A stretch of DNA of 64,000 bases from Macrosoma leucophasiata (lineage: Eukaryota > Arthropoda > Insecta > Lepidoptera > Hedylidae), in assembly GCA_036365455.1 (NCBI GenBank), contig JAWQUS010000022.1:2542001-2606000 (forward strand), read 5' to 3'. A model generated the notes under the pieces. That model worked only from the letters and a program-made list of their open reading frames with translations. It did no database searches and had not been told where the DNA came from. The translations under genes were made by a program, and so were the position numbers. Shown here in pieces: positions 29,560 through 40,916 of the stretch (position 1 is its first letter; every line of letters begins with the position of its first letter).

Positions 29560-30660
29560 ACGAGGTATTTCACACGAAAATTGAAATTATTTATTTTTGT
29601 TTAATATTAGGTACCTACAAGATTTTGCCTGCGACACATTTTCACATGTATAAAATTAAATAGCGAAATATTTGAGGAAGGGTTCAGAGTCCAATGACAA
29701 ACTTAGGCGCTCTGCACATGGAGCAACTATTGCAGCAACTGGCAACTGTTTGCCGACTAGCTGTTTTTTTATGTAATGGAAGTGGTAAGCAAGTATGCAG
29801 TTCACACTGATGTTAAGTGATGACTGCAGCCTATAGACACCTTCATAAAGGTCAATTTCAAAATGCAGATGCGTTACCACACCTGAGGCCTAAGGTGTTA
29901 TGCCTCTGTGCCGGACGCAGGCAACCCTAATCTTGTAACACGATGATCTCGTACCTTGTCAAACCGCTTACGGTGAGTGGGGTGTAAGGACTCCTCAATC
30001 TTCCTCAACCGTCTTGCGGGTATCAGATCCTACTGTGCATCGTCATCATTCAAGCTCTATAAACTAAGCAGGTCTTCAGAAATTTGTAAGTTTACCGAAA
30101 GAAAAGGTAAACTATAATAAATGCGCATTTATAGCAACCCGAGTTTCGAGTTCCGGCGATTGTCAAAAGTTTTCAGTTGCTGTATTCGTTGACTAGGTTA
30201 GTTCCATAAGACGATCAAATTTTGATTTTACGTCAGTCCAACTGATCATTTCAACTCAAACGGAGGACAGAAGAGGAGACACTGGACTAAGAAATAAGAA
30301 GACAACACCGAACACTGAGCGACCGGAGGACGGAACCGAAGGAATTATTGTGAAGTCATGCCCCAGAAAGAGGAGAGTGGGTCATAGGGACGCAAGAAAA
30401 CACAGATGGTAAAGAACTTGTAGGGATTCAAGATTACATGTGGGCGCGACAAATTAGGCGAGGAGCGGTTCGTGCGCGCATCTTCCGAGATTCGGCCCAT
30501 ATAACCAGAAAGGTTGGTGGGTCCATGGGAAGGCTCATTTCAACTGATCGTTCATGCGGACAGTATGTGCCGCAACTAGCAACTGTTAAATATTGTATAG
30601 ATTTTTGAGTTGCCGGTTGATGCAACTGTCAATCGCAACGCGTCGGGCGATTTCACACCC
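29560..30660. other. Intergenic stretch, mostly unrecognised
   Basis: Apart from a truncated Family A copy at 29765-29915 no element is recognised. Related CAACTGGCAACTG and CAACTAGCAACTG motifs bracket 29735-30590, which might be the ends of an unknown element of about 0.85 kb. No supported coding region. Confidence 0.35.
29765..29915 (-). repeat. Family A repeat, truncated
   Basis: The 3' half only, to GTGTTATGCCTCTGTGCCGG. Confidence 0.75.
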
Positions 30661-30667
30661 TCATACA

Positions 30668-30990
30668 CCACGGCTGGTGTAGATCGTAAGTGATCTACTC
30701 GGTTAAGCGATACGGGCGCCGTATGTGATAGGTGACCGCTAATGACGAATTAAAATGTGCGTTTCCTTGCTTCGGAGGGCACGTTAAGCCGTCGGTTCCG
30801 GTTGTTGTCCGATAGATAGCAGTTGTTAAACCTTTTCGGAGGCCTTATTGGCGGTTTGAAAAACAGCGGATTGACCACTAACTTGTATCGCCAACAACCC
30901 GCATTGGAGCAGCGTGGTAGAGTAAGCTCCAGGCCTGCCCCCAAAAAGGGGAGAGACTCGTGTCCAACAGTGGGACGTTTAATTTCATGA
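30668..30990 (+). repeat. 5S-like SINE
   Basis: GGCTGGTGTAGATCGTAAGT, CTCGGTTAAGC and GGTGACCGC head, then the standard body to AACAGTGGGACGTTTAATTT. Confidence 0.6.
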
Positions 30991-31289
30991 AACATTTAAA
31001 AAATCTTAAATCACGATCTGTATGTATTGACTGTTCATAATTTTCCAAATCACAAAAATGTAGAGTAATATTTTCAATAATCTCTCCAGAAACACTTACA
31101 TGAAACAAAAAACGAAAACAGATGATTTCTAATCTAAATAAATGATAATATTTAACTTTCCCCTTATTACATAAGTTCCCCCTCTTATGTTGCTTTGTTC
31201 TAACAGGGTGTCATTGTACAAAACCACCTATGTACCCATATGACATAAGGCAATAAATAATTTGAATTTGAATGACATCATTATAAGCT

Positions 31290-31800
31290 AGAAGGCGTAG
31301 GCACCACCGCATTACTTAATCTATCGCCAAATGGTAGTGTTCAGTACTATCGTATCAGTACGTTCAACTGGTGGTAGAGCTCCAGTGACGGAGCTCGCGG
31401 GCGTAGGCACCACCGCATTACCTAATATACTTGCCGCTAAATGGTAGTGTTTAGCACTATCGTGTTCCGGTCAGGTAGTAATGTACGGCCCTGTAATTTC
31501 CGGCACAGAGGCATAACACCTTAGGCCTCAGGAGTGGTAACGCATCTGCATTTTGACCTCGGTCTTTGTGTGGGTGTCTATAGGCTGCAGTCATCACTTA
31601 ACATCGATGTGAACTGCATGCTTGTTTGCCACTTCCTTTACATAAAAAAAAAAAAAAAAATCGTATTCCGGTATGTTAGTAATGTATGGCCCTGTAACAA
31701 GTACCACAAACACAAAACAACTAAGGTCTCAGAGATGGCAATACATCTGCATTTTGTCCTCTGGTTTTGTGTGGATCTATAGGGCCTATATATCTACATC
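31290..31800 (+). repeat. Family A cluster: partial, full and partial unit
   Basis: 31292-31366 is a fragment, 31371-31662 a near-consensus copy with a 17-base A-run, and 31663-31800 a diverged second body part. It looks like repeated insertion into the same kind of site. Confidence 0.75.
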
Positions 31801-32190
31801 AATCATCATCATTTCAGCCAAAAGACGTTTACTGCTGAACAAAGGCCTCCCTCAAAGATTGCCACAACGAACGGTCCTGGGCCGCCCTCATCCAGCGATT
31901 GCCCCCAACCTTCATCAGGTCGTCGGTCCATCTTGAGGGAGGCCTGCCTATGCTTCGTTTTCCGGTACATGGTTGCCACTGTCGAACTGCTCTGCCCAAA
32001 CGGCCGTCAGCTCTTCGAGCTATGTGCCCTGCCCACTGCCACTTGAGTCTCGTTATTCGGTGAACTATGTCGGTAACTTTGGTTTTAATGCGGATCTCCT
32101 CATTTCTGATTCGATCTCGCAGAGAAACTCCGAGCATAGCCCTCTCCATAGCTCTCTGAGTGACCTTGAGCCTTCTTATATCTACATGAC
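31800..32190 (-). pseudogene. RTE-B LINE, 3' coding end
   Basis: One frame on the minus strand (about 129 codons): RRLKVTQRAMERAMLGVSLR, then LKWQWAGHIARR and a tail ending SLREAFVQQ. Continuous with the RTE-B family at 63100. Confidence 0.8.
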
Positions 32191-32276
32191 TACAGCCTAT
32201 AGTATAGGCTACAGTCATAACTTAACAACTATGTGAACTGCATGCTTGTTTGGCAACTTAATTACATAAAAAAGCC
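32190..32276 (+). repeat. Family A end fragment
   Basis: TAGGCTACAGTCATAACTTA to TTAATTACATAAAAAA. Confidence 0.65.
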
Positions 32277-32369
32277 GTAAAATGCCTAATGGATATGTAT
32301 ATAAAGATCATAAAGCAAAAAGTTGACTGACTTTTTTTAGTAATGCGATTATTGAAATTGGTTAATTTT

Positions 32370-32422
32370 TTAGGGTTCCGTACCTTAAAAGGAAAAAAGG
32401 AACCCTTGTAGGATCACTCGTG

Positions 32423-32457
<35 letters not shown>

Positions 32458-33610
32458 CACAGCCAATTTGCTCCGAAACTACTCAACCGATTGAGTTGAA
32501 ATTTGATGAATATATATTATGTAAATTGGTGACCCAAAGGTGAACACGTCAAGTAAAATAATAAATGATAATGACAGATTGTGACCCACCATTTACACGA
32601 AATGTAAATTAAAGAAAAACTGTGTTATGAAAATAGAATTCTTAGTTAATAAATCTTTTTTCTGTATAACTTGAGGTTAATAATTACGTTAAAAAAGTCT
32701 TGAATATGGTTGTTCCTAATTAGAATCGCAATCAATTGCGTTACTCAAAATAACAATCAAGTATTTTAAAACGTTCTAACTCAAGTTTTAATCCCTCAAA
32801 GTTAGTTTTAATCCAAACATATTATTTTCGTATATGTAATTAATATAAAAATTAGTTTTAAATAATTACAAACGCTGTTTTTACTATTGAAACGTTGACA
32901 ATGTAGGTATCGTCAACATTACTACTGTCATAGATTTTCGATCTACCCGTAAAACGATTGTACCTAAATAAAATAGCAACAACAAACCTAGGTACTTATA
33001 TCAAAGAACTGTTCTTTAAATATAAAATACTTCAAGTTTAAAAGTGATTAAATGTGTGTGTAAGTAGTCAGTGATTAAATCTCAGCAAAAAGAGGTATTT
33101 GCCGTGCTGGTAAATAACTGTTTTCAAGTGGGTCAAAGTTCTATATAATTTCTGGCTTTGTCATTTTAAGCAGGGTGGCCACTTTCGGGGGGTAATTCAG
33201 AAAATTAAAAAAAAAAAACTGTGTAAACTGTGTCGTTTGACATATCAAATGAAAGAGGTTATTGTCAGCATCTCAGTTATTTTTTTTTTAATAATTTTTG
33301 CATAAACAATTTTGAAGTTGTTTAAGACGACGAAAATTGACCATTCCCCCCACCCCCTATCTCGGAAACTACTGAACTTAAAATTTTGAAAAAATGTGGG
33401 AAATAGTTCTTTGCCTATAGATTACTGGAAAACCTATAAGAAGTTTGAGTATTCAAATTAAATCGAAAATTCTTAATAATATAACCCCCCCTGCCGGTAC
33501 CACCGTAACCGCTATGGCCCTGCATTTTAAATCTGTAATATTTTCGAAAATATTTATTTAAATTACGGAACCCTCACCACGCGAGTCGAACTCGCACTTG
33601 TCCGGTTTTT
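32370..33610. repeat. Dispersed repeat with GGGTTCCGTACC and CTTGTCCGG ends
   Basis: Starts TAGGGTTCCGTACCTTAAAA with a (GTCT)n run at 32424-32450 and ends TACGGAACCC (33562-33571) plus GAACTCGCACTTGTCCGGTT. GGGTTCCGTA and TACGGAACCC are inverted. Such ends are common in moth genomes. There is no frame inside; 32550-33150 is unrecognised AT-rich sequence. Confidence 0.5.
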
Positions 33611-33799
33611 GTGCTAATCTGGGTATTTAATAATGCAAACAGCCTGCAAGTTTTTCTCTAAACTTGTATAAATGTGTATTGCTATTATTTTTGCTCAGTA
33701 CGCTTTTTAAATCGTACGCTTTCGTATTATTTCACATATTATTATAGCTTAACAATGCTTAGAGAAGCATGCAGACCGCCTCATACATCAAAGACGGAG

Positions 33800-34040
33800 G
33801 CTCTTGAATGAAAGAAAGAATGAAAAATATGTTTATTTGGACAATACTTAACAGAAAACAAAAGAAAACAGTAGCAAAAATTTATTAAGTACATAAAAAA
33901 AAATTAGGTATCCGAGCGGGTATAAACAAAACGAAATTGTCCGAAAGGGGGACCCTTTTCTCAGTATTGTGCCGGATGAATAACCCGGCGCTGATATTAT
34001 ATTGGGGCCTCATAGTGTGACACTACAGATGCCCAACTGC
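33800..34040 (-). repeat. LINE-tail-like repeat
   Basis: AAATATGTTTATTTGGACAA and AATTGTCCGAAAGGGGGACC recur at 5010-5130. The order suggests a minus-strand 3' UTR. Confidence 0.45.
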
Positions 34041-34144
34041 TGCCAATATAAAGATAAAAAGAAAATTGCTGATGAATGATATAATGATGTCATATATACA
34101 TACGCCTGATATGTGTTTGTGTAGTTAATCGGATTATAGCAACA

Positions 34145-34386
34145 TACAGTGCTCATCAAGAAATAATGCACATCGAGCCTATGAAAGTCACAATCAGCTA
34201 GTTTCGGCTTTATAGAGCGTTATCTCTGCTGCACACTGCCTACGTAAGCATCCGTAGTCCGGTATTGGTCAAAACTTGATCAAAATGGTCGACAAACGAC
34301 AAATAGGTAAGGTGCGAAAGAGATAACGCTCTAAGCCGACGTCTCTTCCTGAGGTTGATTTGCATTATTTCTTGTTTGATACTGTA
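34145..34386. mobile_element. TA-flanked MITE, complete reference copy
   Basis: 34147-34384 (238 bp) begins CAGTGCTCATCAAGAAATAA and ends with the imperfect inverse TTTCTTGTTTGATACTG. It is flanked by TA. AGAGCGTTATCTCT occurs inside as a near-palindrome. Confidence 0.8.
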
Positions 34387-34667
34387 GCAGGGTTTTTTTT
34401 AACGAAAATAATAAAATTGAATAAATAAAAATGTAAATATGTAATTAATCAAATTGAATAGAGTCACTATATGTAATTGTAAAATTGTAATGTAAATTTA
34501 TTAAGGAATTGAATTGTATTTTTAATTTATTTAAAAGGTTTAAATAAATTAAAAAATAAAATAAACACTGTAACAGCGACTTCATCCGGACTTCACGCCA
34601 GAAAATGAATTGAAGTTATTTGAAACCAAGATAACACAGATGCTCAAAATTTCGGATACTAACTAGG

Positions 34668-34928
34668 ACTGAATTTGATATACAATGCGAATGTGGATGG
34701 TTGCAGAGGCCCAGGAAGACCAAGGCTGACCTACCATGACCAAATAGGTCGAGTTCTGTCTGATGGTGGGGTCAAAAGTCTTAGGAATCGGCGTGCATGT
34801 ATGAAGAGAATGATGAAGGTAGACGAGGCACGAGAGGTTTGTCAGAACCGGGATGTCTGGCGCTCTACACTCTCTGCCTACCCCGTTAGGGACCTGGCGT
34901 GAAGATACATACAATACTGAATTTGATA
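34668..34928 (+). mobile_element. RTE-A LINE, 5'-truncated, with 13-bp target duplication
   Basis: The element 34681-34915 codes the last 75 or so RTE-A residues (GCRGPGRPRLTYHDQIGR to YPVRDLA). It is flanked by ACTGAATTTGATA at 34668-34680 and 34916-34928, which fixes its borders. Confidence 0.85.
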
Positions 34929-35060
34929 CAAATTCACAACCAATATTTCCGAAGTAAAGTAGGAAAACCAGTGGCGATTTCTCTAAGATGGCGCGTATGG
35001 CGCGACCATACCATGACTTTTAAGCAGTAACTTCAGGTAAGCCACTAGTGAGTATTTCAC

Positions 35061-35215
35061 ATCTATTGCCACACTATGCTAGTTAGGCAACCGATATATT
35101 AAACTTTGCAGTTCAAACAATTATTAAGGGTAAAAGCGACTTCTTTACGATATTCAATAAACTGCAAAGTTTATTATATCGGTTGCCTAACTAGCATAGT
35201 CTGGCAATAGATGGC
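35061..35215. mobile_element. Palindromic MITE-like unit
   Basis: The two arms of about 53 bp (TCTATTGCCACACTATGCTA, then GGCAACCGATAT) are nearly perfect inverted repeats around a 45-bp centre. One arm is shared with 4690-4760 and 8960-9030. Confidence 0.7.
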
Positions 35216-35275
35216 GCTACGACTACTATAAAGCAATGCAATAAATGTGAAGGAAAGATTTGACAAATCGGGCAG

Positions 35276-35350
35276 GACTTCGGAAGCTCAGTTGGAAGAG
35301 CGGCTGGACTAGATTCCCAGTGGCCGCGAGTTCGAGTCTCGCCTGAAGTC
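35276..35350 (+). repeat. tRNA-like module, third copy
   Basis: Differs from 4815-4889 by about one base (GGAAGCTCAG for GGTAGCTCAG). The T-arm is intact. Confidence 0.7.
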
Positions 35351-36117
35351 AAAAAAAAATTCTTTCCATTTTTCTTTAAAATATGTTAAATTGTATGAAA
35401 TTTCTTTTTTGCAAAGTAGGTATATTCCTTAATGAAAGACTGGAAGTTATTGAGATTGACCGTCTGAAAAAACGGTATCCAGATTTTGCGCACTTAACAC
35501 TACACCCTATATAAAAAAAAGCTGGCCACCCCAATAAATAACACCAGGAATCGCCACTGAGGAAAACAGAGACATTAAAACCAATGTTGACATTGAAAAA
35601 GCGATGGAATTTATGAACAAGGAGTATGAAAACACGAGAAAAATAATTGAAAATGTGCAAAATGAGACGATTGAGCAACGTAATAAAATATTGGAGTTGG
35701 AGATAAAAGTGACGGATTTGCGAGAAATGTGCCCAAAAATAGCATAGAAACCGCGGCCTTATCTAATTAGTTATTGCTGCAATTAATAGCTAGTCCGGTC
35801 AAATTAGACCAAAAAATTAGGGTGAAATTACATAAATTCGCAACAAGCTGAATTTTGGTACAATTGTTCAAAACACGATTATAAACAATAGCTGAAAGTT
35901 CCCCATCATTCCCGTGTGTGGAAAAAATTTTATTCAAGGTCAAATGTCAAAAAAATGAGTTTTTCGCGATTTTCAGTAAAACGGTAAGTTTTATCAGAAA
36001 AATACTTCAGACTAAAATTGTAGATCATTAAATTATCTATAAAAAATATATCAATACTTTTTTTCTCACGAGTCACCGTTTCGGAGATATCGCAGTGTAA
36101 AAAGTTGTAATACAATT

Positions 36118-36700
36118 ATTGTTGTTGGTAAAGATGTAGATTTGCTCGTATTGCTCGCTGCTCGAACTCCAACTGAAAAAACTATTTTCTTTTTAAAACC
36201 AGGAAAAGCTCAACATCAATCGGAAATATATACTTCTAAAAGCTTATTATCTTCTTTTGCAAAGAGTCAAAATCACAAACTATTTCTGCATGCAATAACT
36301 GGCTGTGATACGACATCTGCATTTTATAGGAGGGGTAAAACGACAGTTTTCAAAATGTTTGAAAAACAAAATTTATTTGAATGTACTGAAGTTTTTCAAA
36401 ACTGTAATTCAACTCAACATGAGATCATCACAAGTGGCATTCGCTTTCTTCTTTCGATGTACGGGGCTCCTAAAACGTGCTTAGATAAACATCGGTATGC
36501 ATGTTTCGTCAAAAACACCAAAAGCAAAAAACGCAATTTTTTGCAACTGCAAAAAGGGATGCAGCGCTAAATGTGGTTGCAAAAAAGTGGGTCTATTCTG
36601 TTCTATGGCTGTACAAGTTGCCAAGGCAAGTCGTGCTGTAATGTTGAATCACCAACAATTGATGATACATTCGACGTCAACGAGCCTATATATATTTATA
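36118..36700 (+). pseudogene. Fragment of a CXC-domain protein of unknown function
   Basis: 36118-36520 encodes VGKDVDLLVLLAARTP, FFLKPGKA, LFLHAITGCDTTSAF and GIRFLLSMYGAP, matching a multicopy arthropod protein family that I recall only as uncharacterised. After a frame change 36535-36620 encodes CNCKKGCSAKCGCKKVGLFC, a CXC (tesmin/TSO1-like) motif. A middle part seems missing. It ends in AT microsatellite sequence. Transposon association is likely but not shown. Confidence 0.55.
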
Positions 36701-36869
36701 ATGCCTATATATATTTATAATGTGTATGTTTGTATATTATGTATTTATTTATGTATATTATATGTATAGATATATATTTTATATACTGTAATATTTATTC
36801 GTAGGTTATTTCCTTATTTTATAATTAACTATTTAATTTATAAGTTTTACGCGCCTTTCATTGTTTTCT

Positions 36870-36978
36870 GTTTACCCAAAGGTTGACTGGTAGACAATGC
36901 CTTTTAGTAGCATTAAGTCCGCCTTTTGTACAACATTTCTGTGTTTGCAATAAAGTTAAATAAATAAATAAATAAAAA
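36870..36978 (+). repeat. LINE 3' tail, (AAATA)n end
   Basis: GGTTGACTGGTAGACAATGC then CATTAAGTCCGCC and AATAAATAAATAAATAA, as at 26880-27000. Confidence 0.55.
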
Positions 36979-37235
36979 TGCAACCCGTTTTCCTTGGTCA
37001 CGGCATCACGCGTGAATGGCTGGACCGATTTGGCTTATATTGATTTTGAATGATTTTTGGAAGTCCAGGGAATGTTTAAAAGGTAAGAAAATATGAAGAA
37101 ATTGAAGGGAAATAGTAAAACCCACCATTTCATTTTCCCATACAAATAGTCCGTATCTATCAAACCTTTGACACATGTCATATTTTCATTCCGAGGCAAT
37201 ACGCAGTTTGCCGGGTCAGCAAGTATATGATAAAA
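36979..37235 (-). repeat. AGCTGACCCGGCAAAC-type repeat, minus copy
   Basis: From TCACGGCATCACGCGTGAAT to CAGTTTGCCGGGTCAGC, the reverse of 49810-50075. Confidence 0.65.
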
Positions 37236-37496
37236 GCTGAATAGAGTCTATATCAGTTTGGGCTATTTGGCAAAGAAGAACTACGTGAGCTATACGACAT
37301 CTCTCAGACAGAGGCAGCATATGCTGTCTGACACATCTAGCCTCGTAGTCTCTATCATTAGTCTTGTATTTGTATTGCAGATATCTGAGAAAGCGAGCTT
37401 GTAGCTGTGTGAGTTGTTCCTCTTAGCTTCGCTGGTGTGGTAGAAACTATCTAATAATACGATACTCTGCAAAATAACAATGCATCCGTACAAGAG

Positions 37497-37775
37497 CATA
37501 GAGCAACACCGGAGGGGAGTAGCCATATGCAGGCTTTCCCCTTTGTCAAAGTACAAGCCCAAATGGGCCTATACCTATCGCCTGGGTGTTTAAATGTGTG
37601 CGTGAAATTGTTTCTGTATTTTGTTAAAGTCAAGGTGTGAGTTTCGTAGTAATAGACGATTTTTGTAGTGTGCCTGTGTGTCACACGTATAATGACAGAC
37701 TGTTTTGCATCGGTAATAAACGCTATGACTACTCCCCTCCAATCCGCTGCGGCCAGTGGCCCGTGTTGCTCTATG
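37497..37775. mobile_element. Family C MITE, complete
   Basis: CATAGAGCAACACCGGAGGG at the left and GCCCGTGTTGCTCTATG at the right are inverted, 279 bp. Family A begins directly at its right end, which hides the target duplication. Confidence 0.75.
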
Positions 37776-38058
37776 GGTGGTAGATCTCCAGCGACGGAGC
37801 TAACGGGCGTAGGCACCACCGCATTACCTAATTTACTTACTCCTAAATGGTAGTGTTCAGCACTATCGTGTTTTGGTCAGGTGGTAATGTACGGCCCTGT
37901 AATTTCCAGCACAGAGGCATAACACTTTAGGCCTCAGAAGTGGTAACGCAACTGCGTTTTGATCTCTGGTCTTTGTGTGAGTGTCTATAGGCTGCAGTCA
38001 TCACTTAACGTCAATGTGAACTGCATGCTTGTTTGCCACTTCCATTACATAAAAAAAA
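37776..38058 (+). repeat. Family A repeat
   Basis: Near complete, inserted at the right terminus of the Family C MITE. Confidence 0.85.
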
Positions 38059-38489
38059 GCCGGGGCGAGCCGCTAGTCTGCATCTATTTTCTCACCTACA
38101 AATGAACGGACGAACGATTCAAATTGATTTTGACACTAGGACAATACAGATAAATATGCGCTTGTTTAATTCTGTTCAATTGTTTTAATCACGCACAATT
38201 AATAGCAATATATCAAATATTAGGTACAAAAAACAAGTCGACAGCGGACGTCGTAAACGGTGGTTGGTATTTTATTGCATTTTGTTTAAATTTCAAGTGA
38301 TTTATCTTAATAATTTTGAAAAATTTAATTGTTTAAAAATAAGTGTTACAAAATTAAAGACGATATAGGCGTTGAAGACTAAAAATATAGGCAGTGTAAA
38401 AAAATAACAGGAAAGAACGTAATATTATCTAGAGATTATTAAAAATACATTTTTATAAATAATAATATGGGTTTTGGCGGGAAACTCGA

Positions 38490-38820
38490 AAGATGCGTGT
38501 GGTGCTTTTATTTTATTCCATTTCCTTAGTGTATTTTTGAGTTATATTAAATAAAGTTGGTGGCATTTTGTTCGATATAGGCTTATTACAGTGCTCGTGT
38601 ATAGTGAAATAGAATAACAGTGCTAAAACACGTTCTTTCGGGTTGCCTCCAAAACTCCTTGCAATTGTTCTGGTAAAGTAACCATCGTTTTACTCGAATT
38701 ACTGTGACTGACTGACGGACTGATAAATTGACTGACTGACTCTGACTTTTACGTGGCTTAATTGCGAATACGAAATATCGTTTTACTTGACACTGGCAAT
38801 ATGCAAAACAAGCGATGCCA
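38490..38820 (-). repeat. 0.33-kb dispersed repeat, copy 1
   Basis: Reverse of 55540-55860: ACACGTTCTTTCGGGTTGCC, (TGACTGAC)n and AACGATATTTC-type motifs are shared. No frame. Confidence 0.6.
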
Positions 38821-38884
38821 TAAATTAAAAAAAATACATATGTAATTATTTATTATCTTCCATTTCGTTAATTCATGTGTACTC

Positions 38885-39035
38885 ACTTTTCAACTTCTAT
38901 CTCTTTGTTTTATATTATTTCGCATTAACACATGCTTGTGAAATATATTTTATTTTTAAAGAAAAATTTGACTTCAGGCGAGACTCGAACTCGCGGCCTA
39001 CTGGGAATCTAGCCCAGCCGCTCTTCCAATCTATC
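38885..39035 (-). repeat. tRNA-like module repeat, truncated
   Basis: Module at 38970-39030 without its acceptor and D-arm end; tail ATTATTTCGCATTAACACAT present. Confidence 0.6.
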
Positions 39036-39307
39036 TCTTCTATCTCTTTATATAGGTTTATGTATGTATGTATTTATATTTTTATATGTAATATATATAT
39101 TTATGTGTATTTATGTCGTACACCCCTATCCGAACTTTCAAAAAAATTGTCCTCCACCTGGTTGTCTGGAAGAGATTGCTACTAGCAATAAGACCGCCAA
39201 TTGTGCATATTTTTAAATTATTTTTTGTTACATTCTTTAAGATTTTTGGTGTACAATAAAGAATATTATTATTATTATTATTCCACTTATTTATTCATAC
39301 AAAAAAC

Positions 39308-39615
39308 GTAACTTCACGCCTGTAATCCCCGAAGGGGTAGGCAGAGGTAAATGCATGCATTTAATCATACATGCAAACACCCACGACTCGCCGGTTACGT
39401 TTTGGCCCATGTAACAGATGGCGAACCTGTTGCCATCTCCGGGCACATTACCTAACTCCGGGGTACTGGGAAACTTCCAGAAAATGGAAAAATCCCAATA
39501 GAAGCAGAGATAAAGGATTTTAGACCGTTATCTCTATAATCCCCCGACCCGGGAATCGAACCCAGGACCTCCAGCGTAATAGTAGTGGCCTGCTACCACT
39601 ACGCTACTGAGGCAG
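39308..39615 (-). repeat. tRNA-derived SINE, full length
   Basis: GTAACTTCACGCCTGTAATC to CGCTACTGAGGCAG; the box-B-like motif is intact. Confidence 0.85.
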
Positions 39616-39657
39616 TTGTTATTCATACAACTTATTAAATATTTTTTTACATATATA

Positions 39658-40885
39658 CTAGCTGACCCGGCCACGCGTTGCTGTGGCTAAAGTTTTTGTT
39701 ATATTACATTATAGTAAACAATCTAAGAGGAACAATAAGAGAACATCAGTCACGGAGTCCACTATGCTTTTTCACACAGATGGTATTTGTAAAAAAAAAA
39801 TTGGTGATTTATTTGACTTTCTACTACTATAACCCTTTAGTACAATGAAATTATTTACGAACAAAGACGAAAATGTTGATGTCGGTATACAAATTCACTG
39901 GATTGAGATTTGAAGGGGAAGTACGTTGAACACAATTAATTAAAATGTTCTTACACTTGATATTAAGCAGAAATCAATAGGTACAAAATAAAATTTATAG
40001 CGTCAACAACACGTGGTAATTATGCTGTTTAAATGTAGCTTAAATGACATGTTTGTAGATTTACCATAGCAGCGCCATCTATTGATTACTTACTCAACCC
40101 AGTCGAAAGGTATCGACATCTGTTAGAATCATTTGGAGTTAACAGATAATTGTGACTGTCAAATAATAACATACAAATAATTAGCATTATATTAAAATTG
40201 CGACTATAATTTGAGATTTAAACTATCCTATCTCTCAAGTTGGATCGAACTGCACATGGTGTGAGAATTTTATTATAATCGGTTAAGTGGTTTAGGAGTC
40301 CATTGAGGACAAACATTGTGACACGAGATTTATATATATTAAGATGTATAAAAAAAAACAACAAATATATATATAAAAAATTAAAAAATAGTGTGTAGTT
40401 AAAAAATAGGGTCCAAGCTGCCGGTGGTTAGGGACACAGAGACAGGAACTTATTATACTCGGTGGAATATAAAGTTATAATCTTGGATTCAAAGGAGAGA
40501 ACATTTCTTCTCATTATTATTTAAAACTAGCTTGACCCGGCAAACTTCGTATTGGTTTGATATATACGGACTATGGGAAAATGAAATTGTGTTTTTTATA
40601 TAATATTGTTTATAGAACTAGAATATTTTCCGATGTTTTAAATATTTCTAACTAGCTGTTGCCCGCGGCTTCGCCCGCGTGGATGTCGTTTTATTAATAA
40701 CTTAGTAGTTATGTTCATTCTCAAAGTCAGCTCTATCTCTGTACCAAATTTCATTAAAATCGGTTCAGTCGTTTGGACGTGAAAAGGTAAGAGACAGACA
40801 GACAGACATACAGACATACAGACAGATAGACAGACAGACAGACAAACAGAGTTACTTTCGCATTTACAATATAAGTAGAGATAGT
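39658..40885 (+). repeat. Cluster of ACTAGCTG-type dispersed repeats
   Basis: 39658-40345 starts ACTAGCTGACCCGGCCACGC; 40525-40600 and 40650-40885 start similarly (CTAGCTGTTGCCCGCGGCTT). The last has a (CAGA)n run at 40790-40850 and ends TACAATATAAGTAGAGAT. Class unknown. No genes. Confidence 0.5.
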
Positions 40886-40916
40886 TTTAACAAATGAAAA
40901 AACTATCTTTTATAAG

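Larger units (their letters stand above)
34961..35567. mobile_element. hAT-type MITE with 8-bp target duplication
   Basis: The element 34969-35559 starts CAGTGGCGATTTC and ends GGAATCGCCACTG. It is flanked by AGGAAAAC at 34961-34968 and 35560-35567. Inside lie a palindromic unit (35061-35215) and the tRNA-like module (35276-35350). Confidence 0.8.
34582..35746 (+). pseudogene. LINE ORF1 coiled-coil fragment, twice interrupted
   Basis: Pieces 34582-34680 (FTPENELKLFETKITQMLK), 34929-34968 and 35568-35746 (IKTNVDIEKAMEFMNKEYEN and a coiled coil ending CPKIA) appear to be one ORF1-like region. It is split by an RTE-A insertion and a hAT-type MITE. Family assignment is tentative. Confidence 0.5.

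Noticed and set aside
31829..32218. 129-codon frame as a new small gene
   Set aside because: It is the RTE-B reverse-transcriptase C-terminus.
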